Below are positions 30,496-41,162 of a DNA stretch of 64,000 nt, piece after piece. Position 1 is the stretch's first letter; each line of letters begins with the position of its first letter. Location of the stretch: NCBI GenBank assembly GCA_004554585.1, contig SFLH01000011.1:8308-72307 (forward strand). The letters are read 5' to 3'. A program made the translations under genes and the position numbers. The stretch is from Clostridiales bacterium. GTDB taxonomy: Bacteria > Bacillota > Clostridia > Oscillospirales > Oscillospiraceae. The notes below the pieces were generated by a model. That model had not been told where the DNA came from. It did not search any database and saw only the letters and a program-made list of their open reading frames with translations.

Positions 30496-32850
30496 ATGAC
30501 GAAAAAGGCGGTGCTGACGCAAAAACTGAGGCAGCAGGTGGGAGCTGCGTTGGAAAATGGCAGGGTGCTGCTGTTCAGCGCCCCGTGTGGGTTCGGAAAA
30601 ACTACGGCAGCGCAGCAGCTGATTTCCGGCAGGCAAGTGTGTCGGCTCTCGGCGGCCACTCCCGATTTTCACCTTCCGTCAGCGGGGGGGAAATGGAAGA
30701 CGCTGCTGATAGACGACCTACAGTATCTGACGGACGAGGAACTGCAACAGGAACTGTGCGCACTGGCCCGGCAGGACCCCGAGCGCCGCTTTGTGTTTTT
30801 AAGCCGGGGGGAGCCCCCCGGCTGGCTGATCCCATTTCAGACCACGGGGGTCATGACGGTCCTGCATGCCAAGGATCTGTGCCTGGACCGGGAAAGCGTC
30901 ACCCGGCTGCTGCAGGAGCATGACATTGCTGTGTCGGACGTTGTGCTCACCTCGATTCTGCAAGAGAGCAAAGGGTATCCTCTTGCCCTGGACATTTTGA
31001 TGAGCCATTTGGCGAGAGGGGAGGCGTACGATGAGACCACCAAGGATCTGGTGCGCCGGGAAATTTTCCTGTATTACGAGGAGATGGTGTATCGCCGCCT
31101 CCATCTGTCGGCCCGCCGCATGCTGCTGGACCTATCGCCCTTTGCCTGTTTTGATTTGGAACTTGCCAGGATCCTTAGCGGCAACAGCCGTGCCGGGGAG
31201 ATCTTGGGCCGCCTGCAGCGCGACACGACCATGTTTCTCAACAAACGCCTGGGCTGCTACAGCTTTTGGCCTTTATTTCGTGACTTTTTGCTGTGGAAGA
31301 TGGACCAGGAATATAGCGAGGAACAGAAACGGGACCTGTACAACCGTGGCGGACTGTACTACGAGCTGAAGGAAGATTATGGGAACGCCTTGGCCTGCTA
31401 CGCCCGTATTGATGCCTATGCGAAGATTTCGGAGCTCTTGGTGAAGAATGCCCAGATCCACCCGGGGATGGGCCACTATGACGAGATGGAGCCCTATTAC
31501 CGCGGGCTGCCCAAAAGCGAGATTTTGGAGTCCCCTGCCCTGATGCAGGGGATGAGCATGCTCTGCGCCATCTGCATGGACTATGAGGGGTCGGAGCGGT
31601 GGTACCAGGCCCTGCGGCACTTTGTCCAAGGGAAGAACCATTTCGACAGCGACGTGCGGGAGGCCAAGAGCCGTCTGGCCTGGCTGGACATTGCGCTGCC
31701 CCAGCGCAGTGTGGACAGCGCGGTGGAGCTTTTCCCCAATTTGTTTCGGATGGTCTCCAACAAGGAGATCCGGATGTCCCCCCTGTCTGTCACCAGCACC
31801 TTGCCGAGTTTGATGAACGGCGGCAAGGATTTTTCCCCTTGGAGCAAAAAAGACGACTTCCTCTACGCCACCCTGCGCCTGCCGGTGGAGGCCATTCTGG
31901 GGCGGGACGGCGTATGTATGGCCGACTGCGCCCTGGCCGAGAGCAAGTTTGAAAAGGGGGAGGACATTCGGGACCGGATCATGGGGCTGCTGCAAAAGAT
32001 GGACAAGATCCGGCGGGACGGCTCGCCGGACATTGAGTTTGCCGTGGTGGGTCTGCTGGTGCGCATGCAGCTGGATTTGGGCTGGACGTCCGAGGCCCGC
32101 AAAAGTTTGCAGGAGATCAAACAGCGCTTTGCAGAGGCAGGGGAAACCCGGTTTATGGGGAACATGGACGCCATGCTATGTCGGATCGATCTTTTGCAGG
32201 GGGAAGAGCTTGCCGCAGACAACTGGTACCGGGAGAAGGCGCCGCGAAACCCGCAGCACCTGAAGGTAATGAAGCGGTATCAGTACTTCACCCAGGCCAT
32301 GGTGGAGCTGTCCCGAGGCGAGGAGCAGCAGGCGCTGATTACCTTGGCCCCATTGGACACCTATTGCAAGAATTGTTCCCGCTATATAGACAGCATTCAT
32401 CTCCACCTGCTGGCGGGTATTGCCCTTTTCCGCATGGGCGAGGACCGCTGGCGCGCAGAAGTGTGCGCCGCTCTGGACACCGCGTGGGAGTTTCGCTTTG
32501 TTCGGACGGTCAGCCAGTATGGCGCGGCGGTTTTGCCGCTGCTGGAGGGCTGTGGCTGGCGAGGGGACGAAACGTTCCTGTACACCCTCGTCCGTACCTC
32601 CCGGGAGCAGGCTTCGCTTTATCCAGACTACCTGCACCCCCGACAGGAGATGACGGCCCCCCTCTCTGCCACAGAGTTGCAGGTGCTGCGGCTGATCTGC
32701 GCCAACAAGAGCAATGCGGAGATCGGAGAGATTCTGGACATCAAGCTCTCCACGGTGAAGACCCATGTGAGCAGCATTTTGCGGAAACTGGGCATCCAGC
32801 GCCGAAACGAAGCCAAGGAAACTGCAGAGCGGCTGCATTTGATCCACTGA
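30496..32850 (+). CDS. LAL/MalT-type LuxR-family transcriptional regulator
   Basis: A 784-residue regulator of the large ATP-binding LuxR class. The P-loop SAPCGFGKTT is at residues 28-37 and the Walker B-like LLIDDLQYL near 75. A NACHT-like helical region and a long TPR-like region (about 270-700) follow, and a C-terminal LuxR helix-turn-helix (about 718-784) reads LSATELQVLRLICANKSNAEIGEILDI in overlapping part. Such proteins are activated by a small ligand plus ATP and bind near -35 elements. The ATG at 30496 follows GAGGAGGG. Its promoter shares the upstream element of the SLH-protein gene, so auto-activation and control of that gene are likely. Confidence 0.88.
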   Translation: MTKKAVLTQKLRQQVGAALENGRVLLFSAPCGFGKTTAAQQLISGRQVCRLSAATPDFHLPSAGGKWKTLLIDDLQYLTDEELQQELCALARQDPERRFVFLSRGEPPGWLIPFQTTGVMTVLHAKDLCLDRESVTRLLQEHDIAVSDVVLTSILQESKGYPLALDILMSHLARGEAYDETTKDLVRREIFLYYEEMVYRRLHLSARRMLLDLSPFACFDLELARILSGNSRAGEILGRLQRDTTMFLNKRLGCYSFWPLFRDFLLWKMDQEYSEEQKRDLYNRGGLYYELKEDYGNALACYARIDAYAKISELLVKNAQIHPGMGHYDEMEPYYRGLPKSEILESPALMQGMSMLCAICMDYEGSERWYQALRHFVQGKNHFDSDVREAKSRLAWLDIALPQRSVDSAVELFPNLFRMVSNKEIRMSPLSVTSTLPSLMNGGKDFSPWSKKDDFLYATLRLPVEAILGRDGVCMADCALAESKFEKGEDIRDRIMGLLQKMDKIRRDGSPDIEFAVVGLLVRMQLDLGWTSEARKSLQEIKQRFAEAGETRFMGNMDAMLCRIDLLQGEELAADNWYREKAPRNPQHLKVMKRYQYFTQAMVELSRGEEQQALITLAPLDTYCKNCSRYIDSIHLHLLAGIALFRMGEDRWRAEVCAALDTAWEFRFVRTVSQYGAAVLPLLEGCGWRGDETFLYTLVRTSREQASLYPDYLHPRQEMTAPLSATELQVLRLICANKSNAEIGEILDIKLSTVKTHVSSILRKLGIQRRNEAKETAERLHLIH

Positions 32851-32970
32851 AAAAACCAGCCGGTCCCAAGCGTGCTGCAGGGGAGTGGACTGCGCCCCTT
32901 TGCACGGTGTCTGCGCTGGGAACCGTGGTTATGGTGAAAACCAGACGGTGGACGAAAGAATTTTATACGA

Positions 32971-33001
32971 AAAGGAGGTGCCTCCGGGCACCTCCTTTTT
33001 T
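32971..33001 (+). terminator. Bidirectional terminator after the LuxR-type gene
   Basis: AAAAGGAGGTGCC pairs with GGCACCTCCTTTT around TCCG. T-runs exist on both strands, so it also ends the convergent ABC permease transcript. Confidence 0.85.
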
Positions 33002-33025
33002 GAAGACAAGGCTGGGAGAAAAACC

Positions 33026-33661
33026 TCAAGAGCGAGCTTTTTGGTAGCCTTGGACACTGATGATATAAGAGACGGCAAAGACAACGGCGGCAACACCACT
33101 GGCCAATGCCGCCAGACCGGCCAGTGTGTCAGGCATGGCTGCCAAACCGGGCCCATCCTCGAAAAATTTGACCAGGAAGAACAGGGGCACCACCACGACC
33201 ATTCCCATGAGCTGGGCAGCACGAAAGCTAAACCAATAGGTCAGCGGCAGACACAGCCCCGTCCAGAGAAGAGGAATGACCACCGAGGCCCAGACAGACA
33301 GCCCAAGCAGCGAAGGGGAGAGCGGGCCGTGGATCACACCAGTGAGCAGGCATAAGAGCACACTGCCGCCCGTGCTGACGCCCAACGTACACAGCACGGA
33401 CAGATATTTTCCGGCCACCACCTGCCGGCTGCTCACGGGCAGGGACCGCTGATAGGTCAGCCAGTGGGCGGACTCATCGCTGGAAAAAATCAGAATATTT
33501 TGGATGCTTACCGTCATGGCCAGCAGGATGCTTCCCAGCAAGCCGCCGTATGGGCCGGTTTGGGTCATAAGCAGCACGATGGCCACAGCGGCGATGCACA
33601 AAACCTTTTTGTCCACACCGCGAAAAAAGAGCTGGATGTCTTTGTAAATTAGGCCCTTCAT
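33026..33661 (-). CDS. ABC-2 type permease subunit
   Basis: A 211-residue integral membrane protein with about six helices, of the ABC-2 permease group found with YtrA-type regulators. It opens MKGLIYKDIQLFFRGVDKK and includes the sequence FSSDESAHWLTYQRSLPVSSRQ, a typical cytoplasmic loop of these small permeases. Its ATG overlaps the ATPase stop codon (ATGA). Together the two should form an exporter, possibly for a peptide or envelope-active compound; the substrate is unknown. Confidence 0.82.
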   Translation of the reverse strand: MKGLIYKDIQLFFRGVDKKVLCIAAVAIVLLMTQTGPYGGLLGSILLAMTVSIQNILIFSSDESAHWLTYQRSLPVSSRQVVAGKYLSVLCTLGVSTGGSVLLCLLTGVIHGPLSPSLLGLSVWASVVIPLLWTGLCLPLTYWFSFRAAQLMGMVVVVPLFFLVKFFEDGPGLAAMPDTLAGLAALASGVAAVVFAVSYIISVQGYQKARS

Positions 33662-34509
33662 GATATTTCCTCCTTGGTGTAAAACAGCAGCAGCTCTTCC
33701 AAAGTCACACGATCCACCAGAAGGTGATCGTGTGACCGGCGGAAGGCTGCCTTGTCTGCCACCAGACATTCCATGGCGGTGTTGGTTTGGCGGGCAAACA
33801 GATAGTCATCGGGAGACAACTGTGCAAAGTCTGCCCGGCTGCAGCGGACGATGCCGCAGTCATAGAGCAGCGCATCTTTCTGGGCCTGGAGCACGACCTT
33901 TCCTCGGTGCAGGAGGATGACGTAGTCCGCGATTCGCTCCACATCTGAGGAGATGTGAGAAGAGAAAAGAATGGTGTGAGTCTCATCCTGGATGAATTCC
34001 AGGAAAAGGTCCAACAACTCGCCCCGCACCACCGGGTCCAGCCCGGCAGTCACCTCATCCAACAGGAGAAGTTTTGGCCGATGTGCCAAGGCAGAGACGA
34101 TGGCCAACTTTTGCCGGGTGCCCTTGGAGAGGGAACCAATGGCTTTCTCCGAGGGGATGTGAAACCGCTCCAAATAGCTTTGGAACAGGGCCTCGTCCCA
34201 GGTGCGGTAGATGCCCGAGAGCATTTTGCCGATCCTTTTGGGCGTAAAGACGTGGTGAAACCCAGTCTCATCAAAGACAACCCCCAGTTGTTCTTTGATG
34301 GCTGGGTCCTGAGGGGAACCGCCCAGCAGGCGGATCTCGCCGGCATCCGGGGTCAATGCATCGGCCAGCAGTCGAATGGTGGTGCTCTTTCCCGCACCAT
34401 TTTCTCCCATCAGTCCCACGATGCACCCTTGTGGCACATGGAAGGAGAGGTGGTCCAAGGCAAAAGAGCCCCAGGATTTACATAGATCCTTGACATAGAT
34501 GCTGTCCAT
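33658..34509 (-). CDS. ABC transporter ATP-binding protein (partner of the ABC-2 permease)
   Basis: A 283-residue ATPase. Walker A is GENGAGKST (about residues 35-43), the signature region is GSLSKGTRQKLAI (LSKGT in place of LSGGQ, common in this subgroup), Walker B is LLLLDEVTAGLD, and the H-loop is FSSH. A C-terminal extension of about 70 residues follows. It lies 15 bases after the gntR gene and overlaps the permease gene by four bases, so the three form one operon. Confidence 0.9.
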   Translation of the reverse strand: MDSIYVKDLCKSWGSFALDHLSFHVPQGCIVGLMGENGAGKSTTIRLLADALTPDAGEIRLLGGSPQDPAIKEQLGVVFDETGFHHVFTPKRIGKMLSGIYRTWDEALFQSYLERFHIPSEKAIGSLSKGTRQKLAIVSALAHRPKLLLLDEVTAGLDPVVRGELLDLFLEFIQDETHTILFSSHISSDVERIADYVILLHRGKVVLQAQKDALLYDCGIVRCSRADFAQLSPDDYLFARQTNTAMECLVADKAAFRRSHDHLLVDRVTLEELLLFYTKEEIS

Positions 34510-34524
34510 GTTTCTACCTCCTGT

Positions 34525-34896
34525 TTATTCCTCGTAAAACAGCCGCAAAATCTTGGCCAGCTGCTCATAGGAGATGCCATGTCCCCGGCCAATTTCCGCT
34601 GCCTTTTGCAGGTGGTCCTCGGCCATGCGCAGCTGTTCTTCCCGGATGAAGGCGGCGTTTTGGGCGGAGACGAAGCTGCCCTTGCCCGGGATGGTTTCCA
34701 GGAAACCGTCCCGGGTCAGATCCTCATAGGCCCGCTGGACAGTGATGACACTCAGGCGCAAGTCCCGGGCAAGGGCCCGCATAGAGGGCAGCGCCTGGCC
34801 GGGGGCGAGAGTGCCGTCCATGATCTGTCCCTTGATCTGGACGGTAATCTGCTCATACAAGGGCTTGTCACTGCTGTTGCTGAGAAGGATATCCAT
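34525..34896 (-). CDS. GntR-family regulator, YtrA subgroup
   Basis: A 123-residue repressor: an N-terminal winged helix (LYEQITVQIKGQIMDGTLAPGQALPSMRALARDL, SVITVQRAYEDL) and a short C-terminal helical tail with no large ligand domain, as in YtrA. YtrA-type proteins usually repress the adjacent ABC operon and respond to cell-wall antibiotics. A palindrome just downstream of its -10 is the probable operator. Confidence 0.9.
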   Translation of the reverse strand: MDILLSNSSDKPLYEQITVQIKGQIMDGTLAPGQALPSMRALARDLRLSVITVQRAYEDLTRDGFLETIPGKGSFVSAQNAAFIREEQLRMAEDHLQKAAEIGRGHGISYEQLAKILRLFYEE

Positions 34897-34922
34897 TCGA
34901 CACCGTGCTTTCTGTGCTTACT

Positions 34923-34941
34923 GTACTTAATTAATAAGTAC
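34923..34941 (-). promoter_or_regulatory. Candidate GntR operator
   Basis: A 19-base inverted repeat with arms GTACTTA and TAAGTAC around five A/T bases lies directly downstream of the -10, where a bound repressor would block initiation. Confidence 0.75.
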
Positions 34942-34970
34942 AATATAGCAAGAAATAGGCCCACTGTCAA
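34942..34970 (-). promoter_or_regulatory. Promoter of the gntR-ABC operon
   Basis: Minus-strand -35 TTGACA (34965-34970) and -10 TATATT (34942-34947), spacer 17 bases. Confidence 0.85.
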
Positions 34971-34978
34971 CAGAGGGC

Positions 34979-35007
34979 TTGTGAAAAGGAGAAAACTTTT
35001 GTAGAAT
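34979..35007 (+). promoter_or_regulatory. Promoter of the DUF3784 gene
   Basis: -35 TTGTGA (34979-34984) and -10 TAGAAT (35002-35007), spacer 17 bases. It begins nine bases from the divergent gntR promoter. Confidence 0.6.
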
Positions 35008-35089
35008 GGAAAAAACGCAGTACGGCAGACCTGGCAGGAAAGGGGAGAAGGGGACCTTCTCTTCGCCGGAGGCGGCAGGAGGTGCAGCT

Positions 35090-35404
35090 ATGCTATTGGC
35101 AATTCATCTGGGTATTGTGGCGTTGTTCCTGGTTCTGGGCATCGTGTTTTTGAAGGGAAAAGGGGCCTTTCTCATTGCGGGCTATAACACAGCGTCACCG
35201 GAGGAAAAGGCGCGCATCGACGAGAAGAAGCTCTGCCGGTATATGGGCAGGATGATGCTGGCTCTGGCCGCCTGCTGGCTTGTGCTGGCATCCAGTGAGA
35301 TTTTCCAGACGATGGTGCTCTTCTGGGTGGGCTTTGCGCTGTTTTTTGTTGTGATCATTGTAGGGATTATTTTCCTGAATACTGGGGGACGCATCCAGCG
35401 GTGA
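35090..35404 (+). CDS. DUF3784 family membrane protein
   Basis: A 104-residue membrane protein with three hydrophobic segments. The opening LAIHLGIVALFLVLGIVFLKGKGAFLIAGYN and the following ASPEEKARIDEKKLCRYMG are the hallmark of DUF3784 proteins. The ATG at 35090 follows GGAGG by seven bases; a longer frame from 35006 begins at the -10 itself and is not likely. Its function is unknown. It is divergent from the gntR-ABC operon. Confidence 0.82.
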   Translation: MLLAIHLGIVALFLVLGIVFLKGKGAFLIAGYNTASPEEKARIDEKKLCRYMGRMMLALAACWLVLASSEIFQTMVLFWVGFALFFVVIIVGIIFLNTGGRIQR

Positions 35405-35431
35405 GGAAAACCGTCCCAGTGGAACGATAAA

Positions 35432-35465
35432 AAACGCCCAGCTGTCAAAAGACAGCTGGGCGTTT
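35432..35465 (+). terminator. Bidirectional terminator between the DUF3784 gene and ireB
   Basis: AAACGCCCAGCTGTC pairs with GACAGCTGGGCGTTT around an AAAA loop, with A-run before and T-run after. Confidence 0.88.
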
Positions 35466-35478
35466 GCTGTGTCAGCGC

Positions 35479-35727
35479 TCAATCGGCCAGATATTGGCGC
35501 ACCAATTCCTGGAGCAGCTCGTCCCGATCCAGCTTGCGGATAAGGGTGCGAGCGTTGTTGTAGTTCGTGATATAGGTAGGGTCCTCCGAGAGGATGTAGC
35601 CCACAATCTGATTGATGGGGTTGTAACCCTTTTCTTTCAATGCGTCGTAGACAGCGGTGAGAGTGGCTTTCATCTCATCGCTCTGGTCTTGGACCACCTG
35701 AAACTTTCGGGTGAACTCGGAATCCAT
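35479..35727 (-). CDS. ireB: IreB family regulatory protein (UPF0297)
   Basis: An 82-residue protein. VYDALKEKGYNPINQIVGYILSEDPTYITNYNNARTLIRKLDRDEL is the conserved core of UPF0297. In Enterococcus, IreB is phosphorylated on threonines near the N-terminus by the IreK Ser/Thr kinase and affects cephalosporin resistance. Thr residues at 6 and 22 are candidates here. The gene often sits with ruvX and an alaS-linked cluster; those neighbours are absent here. Confidence 0.92.
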   Translation of the reverse strand: MDSEFTRKFQVVQDQSDEMKATLTAVYDALKEKGYNPINQIVGYILSEDPTYITNYNNARTLIRKLDRDELLQELVRQYLAD

Positions 35728-35827
35728 GGTGCACGCCCCCTATCACAGAAACAGTAGATTATCACCTACATCATACTCCTATCTCCAGGGAAAGTAAAGG
35801 GGAAAAAGTGGGAACGGGGAAAATTTT

Positions 35828-38227
<2,400 letters not shown>

Positions 38228-38245
38228 ACTCTACGGGCTCCTTTC

Positions 38246-39271
38246 TCAGAACTGCTCCAGGAAGCGGACATCGTTTTCAAAGATCAGCCGCAGGTCGGCG
38301 ATCTTGAATCGGCGCATGGCGGTGCGTTCCAGGCCCATGCCAAAGGCCCAGCCGGAATAGACTTCCGGGTCGATGCCGCTCATCTCCAGCACCTTGGGAT
38401 GGATCATCCCGGCGCCCAGCAGCTCGATCCAGCCCTCGCCCTTGCAGGTGGGGCAGCCCACGCCGCCGCACTTGTGGCACTGGACGTCCATCTCGCAGGA
38501 GGGCTCAGTGAAGGGGAAGTGGTGGGGGCGGAAGCGGGTCTTGGTGCCCTTGCCATAGAGCTGTTCCACCACGGTGTTCAGGGTGCCCTTCAGGTCGGCC
38601 ATGGTGATGTTCTTGTCGATGACCATCCCCTCCACCTGGTGGAACATGGGGGAGTGGGTGGCGTCCACCTCGTCCTTCCGGTATACCCGGCCGGGGGCCA
38701 CGATGCGGATGGGCAGCTCCATGGTCTCCATGGCGTGCACCTGCATGGGGGAGGTCTGGCTGCGCAGCATCACCCGGCTGTCCTTGTCAAAGTAAAAGGT
38801 ATCCGACCAGTCCCGGGAGGGGTGGCCCTCCTCGGCGTTGAGGCGGTCAAAGTTGTAGTAGGCCAGCTCCACTTCCGGCCCGTCCAGAATGGTAAAGCCC
38901 ATGCCCACGAAGATGTCCTTGATCTCCTCCAGGGCGATGTACATGGGGTGCTGATGACCCAGGGCGGCCTTTTGGCCGGGGATGGTCACGTCCACTGCTT
39001 CGGCTTCCAGGCGGGCTTCCAGCTTGGCCTCCTCCAGCTTCTTTTTCTGGGCGTCGATCTCGGCGCTCAGCCGCTCCCGGACCTCATTGGCCAGCTGGCC
39101 GATGACCGGGCGCTCTTCGGCGCTGAGTTTGCCCATCTGCTTGAGCACGGCGGTCAGTTCGCCCTTTTTGCCCAAATACTTCACCCGCAGGGCCTCCAGG
39201 TCCACCGACTCCTTGGTGGCAGCCAGAGCGGCCAGGGCCTCCTGTTTGATTTTTTCCAGTTGTTCCTTCAT
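38246..39271 (-). CDS. pheS: Phenylalanyl-tRNA synthetase alpha subunit
   Basis: A 341-residue class II synthetase catalytic subunit. The N-terminal coiled coil spans about 1-90. Class II motifs include FNRLNAEEGHPSRDWSDTFYF in part, LRSQTSPMQVHAMETM and FRPHHFPFTEPSCEMD, with FGMGLERTAM (motif 3) near the C-terminus. A HKCGGVGCPTCKGEGW segment carries a CxxC/CxxC pair, common in this lineage. The ATG at 39271 has GGGAGGAAG upstream, following the T-box terminator. Confidence 0.96.
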   Translation of the reverse strand: MKEQLEKIKQEALAALAATKESVDLEALRVKYLGKKGELTAVLKQMGKLSAEERPVIGQLANEVRERLSAEIDAQKKKLEEAKLEARLEAEAVDVTIPGQKAALGHQHPMYIALEEIKDIFVGMGFTILDGPEVELAYYNFDRLNAEEGHPSRDWSDTFYFDKDSRVMLRSQTSPMQVHAMETMELPIRIVAPGRVYRKDEVDATHSPMFHQVEGMVIDKNITMADLKGTLNTVVEQLYGKGTKTRFRPHHFPFTEPSCEMDVQCHKCGGVGCPTCKGEGWIELLGAGMIHPKVLEMSGIDPEVYSGWAFGMGLERTAMRRFKIADLRLIFENDVRFLEQF

Positions 39272-39292
39272 GCTGCTTCCTCCCAAACAAAT

Positions 39293-39545
39293 AAAAAGCC
39301 TTTCCTCCCGAAAACACGGGACGAAAGGCAACATACTTCCGCGGTACCACCCGAACATTCGCGCGGAGAATCCGTCTGCCGCGCGCACTTTCCTGTCCGA
39401 TAACGGCGGACCCGCCGCCGGCGTATTTCCCCGCCGGAACTCCAGGGCGAACCAAGCAGGGCTTCCCCGGGACGGCTTTCAGCCGGTGACCATCCCTCTC
39501 TGCTGGGAAACGGGAACTGCTATTTTCCCCTTCCTTGTCTTTAGA
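39293..39545 (-). ncRNA. T-box leader controlling pheST (specifier TTC)
   Basis: On the minus strand the leader has, in order, AGAGAG and the GGCTGAAAGCC distal loop of Stem I, and the specifier region GGTTCGCCCTGGAG with codon TTC (39449-39451) for Phe. The T-box sequence GGGTGGTACCGCGG (39339-39352) follows, then a terminator GCCTTTCGTCCCG/CGGGAGGAAAGGC with T-run (39293-39329). Uncharged tRNA-Phe should favour the antiterminator. All elements match the family. Confidence 0.93.
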
Positions 39546-39553
39546 ACGTAGCA

Positions 39554-39582
39554 AGTTTACCACAAAAAAACTTGAAATGCAA
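39554..39582 (-). promoter_or_regulatory. Promoter of the T-box-pheST transcript
   Basis: Minus-strand -35 TTGCAT (39577-39582) and -10 TAAACT (39554-39559), spacer 17. Its -35 shares one base with the -35 of the divergent nnrD promoter. Confidence 0.75.
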
Positions 39583-39600
39583 GAATGAAAATCCTATAAT
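39572..39600 (+). promoter_or_regulatory. Promoter of the nnrD-lipoprotein-alr operon
   Basis: -35 TTGAAA (39572-39577) and -10 TATAAT (39595-39600), spacer 17, back to back with the pheST promoter. Confidence 0.78.
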
Positions 39601-39650
39601 AAGGGGCAGAATCAAGGAAAAGAACATTTTTCAGGAAGGGAGGACGGGAT

Positions 39651-40502
39651 ATGACCCAGGTAACGGCGGAATTTGTCCGGCACTGTCTGCCCGTGCGGGA
39701 TCGAAACGGCCACAAAGGGACCTTTGGCAAGGTGCACATTTTGGCCGGCAGCGTGGGCTTTACCGGCGCGCCAGCGCTGGCCTCTGCCGCCGCTGTGCGG
39801 ACGGGGTCAGGCCTGGTCTATCTGTGGGTGCCCCGGGAGATCTGGCCGGTGCTGGCGGTCAAGTGCCAGTCGGCCATGCCGGCGCCTGTCCCTCCTTTCC
39901 TGGAACTGTTGGAAAAGATGACCCAGGGGGACGGGGTCCTGGTTGGCCCCGGCTTGGGCAGGAGCCGAAAGACGGACGTGCGCACCTGCCGGCTGGCCCA
40001 GCGCTTGCCGGGCCCCCTGGTGCTGGACGCCGACGGCATAAACGCGGCGGCGGAGCATATAGATGTTCTGGACACCAGGCGCGGCCGCCTGACGGTGCTC
40101 ACCCCCCACGACGGGGAATTTTTTCGCCTGACTGGGGGGCGGGCCATTGGCCCGGACCGGGAGGCCGCTGCCGTGGCTTTCGCGCGGACTCACGGGTGCG
40201 TGCTGGTCCTGAAGGGCCACCGCACCATCACCGCCTTCCCCGATGGGGAGACTTTCGTCAATACCACCGGAAACCCCGGCATGGCCAAGGGGGGCAGCGG
40301 GGATGTGCTGGCGGGTATGATCCTCTCCCTGCTGGGACAAGGCATCCCGCCCAAGCAGGCGGTGCCGGCGGCGGTGTGGCTGCACGGAAAGGCGGGGGAT
40401 TTGGCGGCGGAGCAGTGGGGCGAGTACAGCATGACCCCCGGAGACCTCCTGCAACAGATTCCCGCAGCCATCCGGCGGACCATGGAGGGCCTGGTGGACT
40501 AA
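39651..40502 (+). CDS. nnrD: ADP/ATP-dependent NAD(P)H-hydrate dehydratase
   Basis: A 283-residue ribokinase-fold repair enzyme that dehydrates damaged NAD(P)H hydrates. Family motifs are HKGTFGKVHILAGSVGFTGAP in overlapping part near the N-terminus, VLDADGINAA, LTPHDGEF and NPGMAKGGSGDVLAG (about residues 205-219, anion hole and catalytic Asp). The epimerase domain (NnrE) often fused in Firmicutes is absent. It starts an operon with a lipoprotein gene and alr. The ATG at 39651 has GGAGG eight bases upstream. Confidence 0.92.
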   Translation: MTQVTAEFVRHCLPVRDRNGHKGTFGKVHILAGSVGFTGAPALASAAAVRTGSGLVYLWVPREIWPVLAVKCQSAMPAPVPPFLELLEKMTQGDGVLVGPGLGRSRKTDVRTCRLAQRLPGPLVLDADGINAAAEHIDVLDTRRGRLTVLTPHDGEFFRLTGGRAIGPDREAAAVAFARTHGCVLVLKGHRTITAFPDGETFVNTTGNPGMAKGGSGDVLAGMILSLLGQGIPPKQAVPAAVWLHGKAGDLAAEQWGEYSMTPGDLLQQIPAAIRRTMEGLVD

Positions 40503-40523
40503 CGCCGCGAGGAGGAATTTCCT

Positions 40524-41144
40524 TTGTCCAAAAAGGCTTTTTGCATTCCGCTGCTGGCGCTCCTGCTGGCCGTGCCCCTGGGTGGGTGCACCGGCGAGGG
40601 GGAGGACAACGCCCTGGCCCTTCAGCTCCGGGCTGATTTTATGGACCGGCAGGGGTGCGCCGGCACCATGGAGGTGACGGCGGATTATGGCCAGCGGGTG
40701 TACGAATATACGGTGACCTTTTCTGGCACTGAGGAGGAGGGGCTGTCCCTGGTGATCACGGCGCCGGAGGAGGCGGCGGGGATCACGGCCACAGTGGCAC
40801 AGGGACAGACTTTTCTGACCTTTGACGGCGTTCAGCTGGAGACCGGGCCCCTCAACGAGGACGGGCTGTCGCCTCTGGACGCCCTGCCCGCCTTCCTTAC
40901 CGCCATGGAGTCCGGCTACATTGCCGAGACGAACAGTGAGCTGTTGGGGGAGACGGAAACCCTCCGCCTGTGCTTCCGGGACCCGGCGCGGTCGCCGGGA
41001 GAGGGACTGGAGACCATTTTGTGGTTTGACAAGGCCGAGAAAACCCTGCTGCAGGGGGAACTCCGCAGCGACGGGACCACGGTGATCCGTTGTGTGTTTT
41101 CTGACTTTATCATAACAAGAGCTGCTGCAGAAGAAACTACATAG
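40524..41144 (+). CDS. Lipoprotein resembling YdcC (LolA-like fold)
   Basis: A 206-residue secreted lipoprotein. The signal sequence ends in the lipobox PLGGC at about residue 22. The rest is beta-rich with no catalytic motif (VTADYGQRVYEYTVTF, TLRLCFRDPARSP, LETILWFDKAEKTLLQGEL), consistent with a LolA-like half-barrel. The TTG start at 40524 is eight bases after GAGGAGG. In B. subtilis the LolA-like lipoprotein gene ydcC also precedes alr, so position supports this identity. Function is unknown. Confidence 0.7.
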   Translation: MSKKAFCIPLLALLLAVPLGGCTGEGEDNALALQLRADFMDRQGCAGTMEVTADYGQRVYEYTVTFSGTEEEGLSLVITAPEEAAGITATVAQGQTFLTFDGVQLETGPLNEDGLSPLDALPAFLTAMESGYIAETNSELLGETETLRLCFRDPARSPGEGLETILWFDKAEKTLLQGELRSDGTTVIRCVFSDFIITRAAAEETT

Positions 41145-41162
41145 AAAGGATCGTGTCATACA

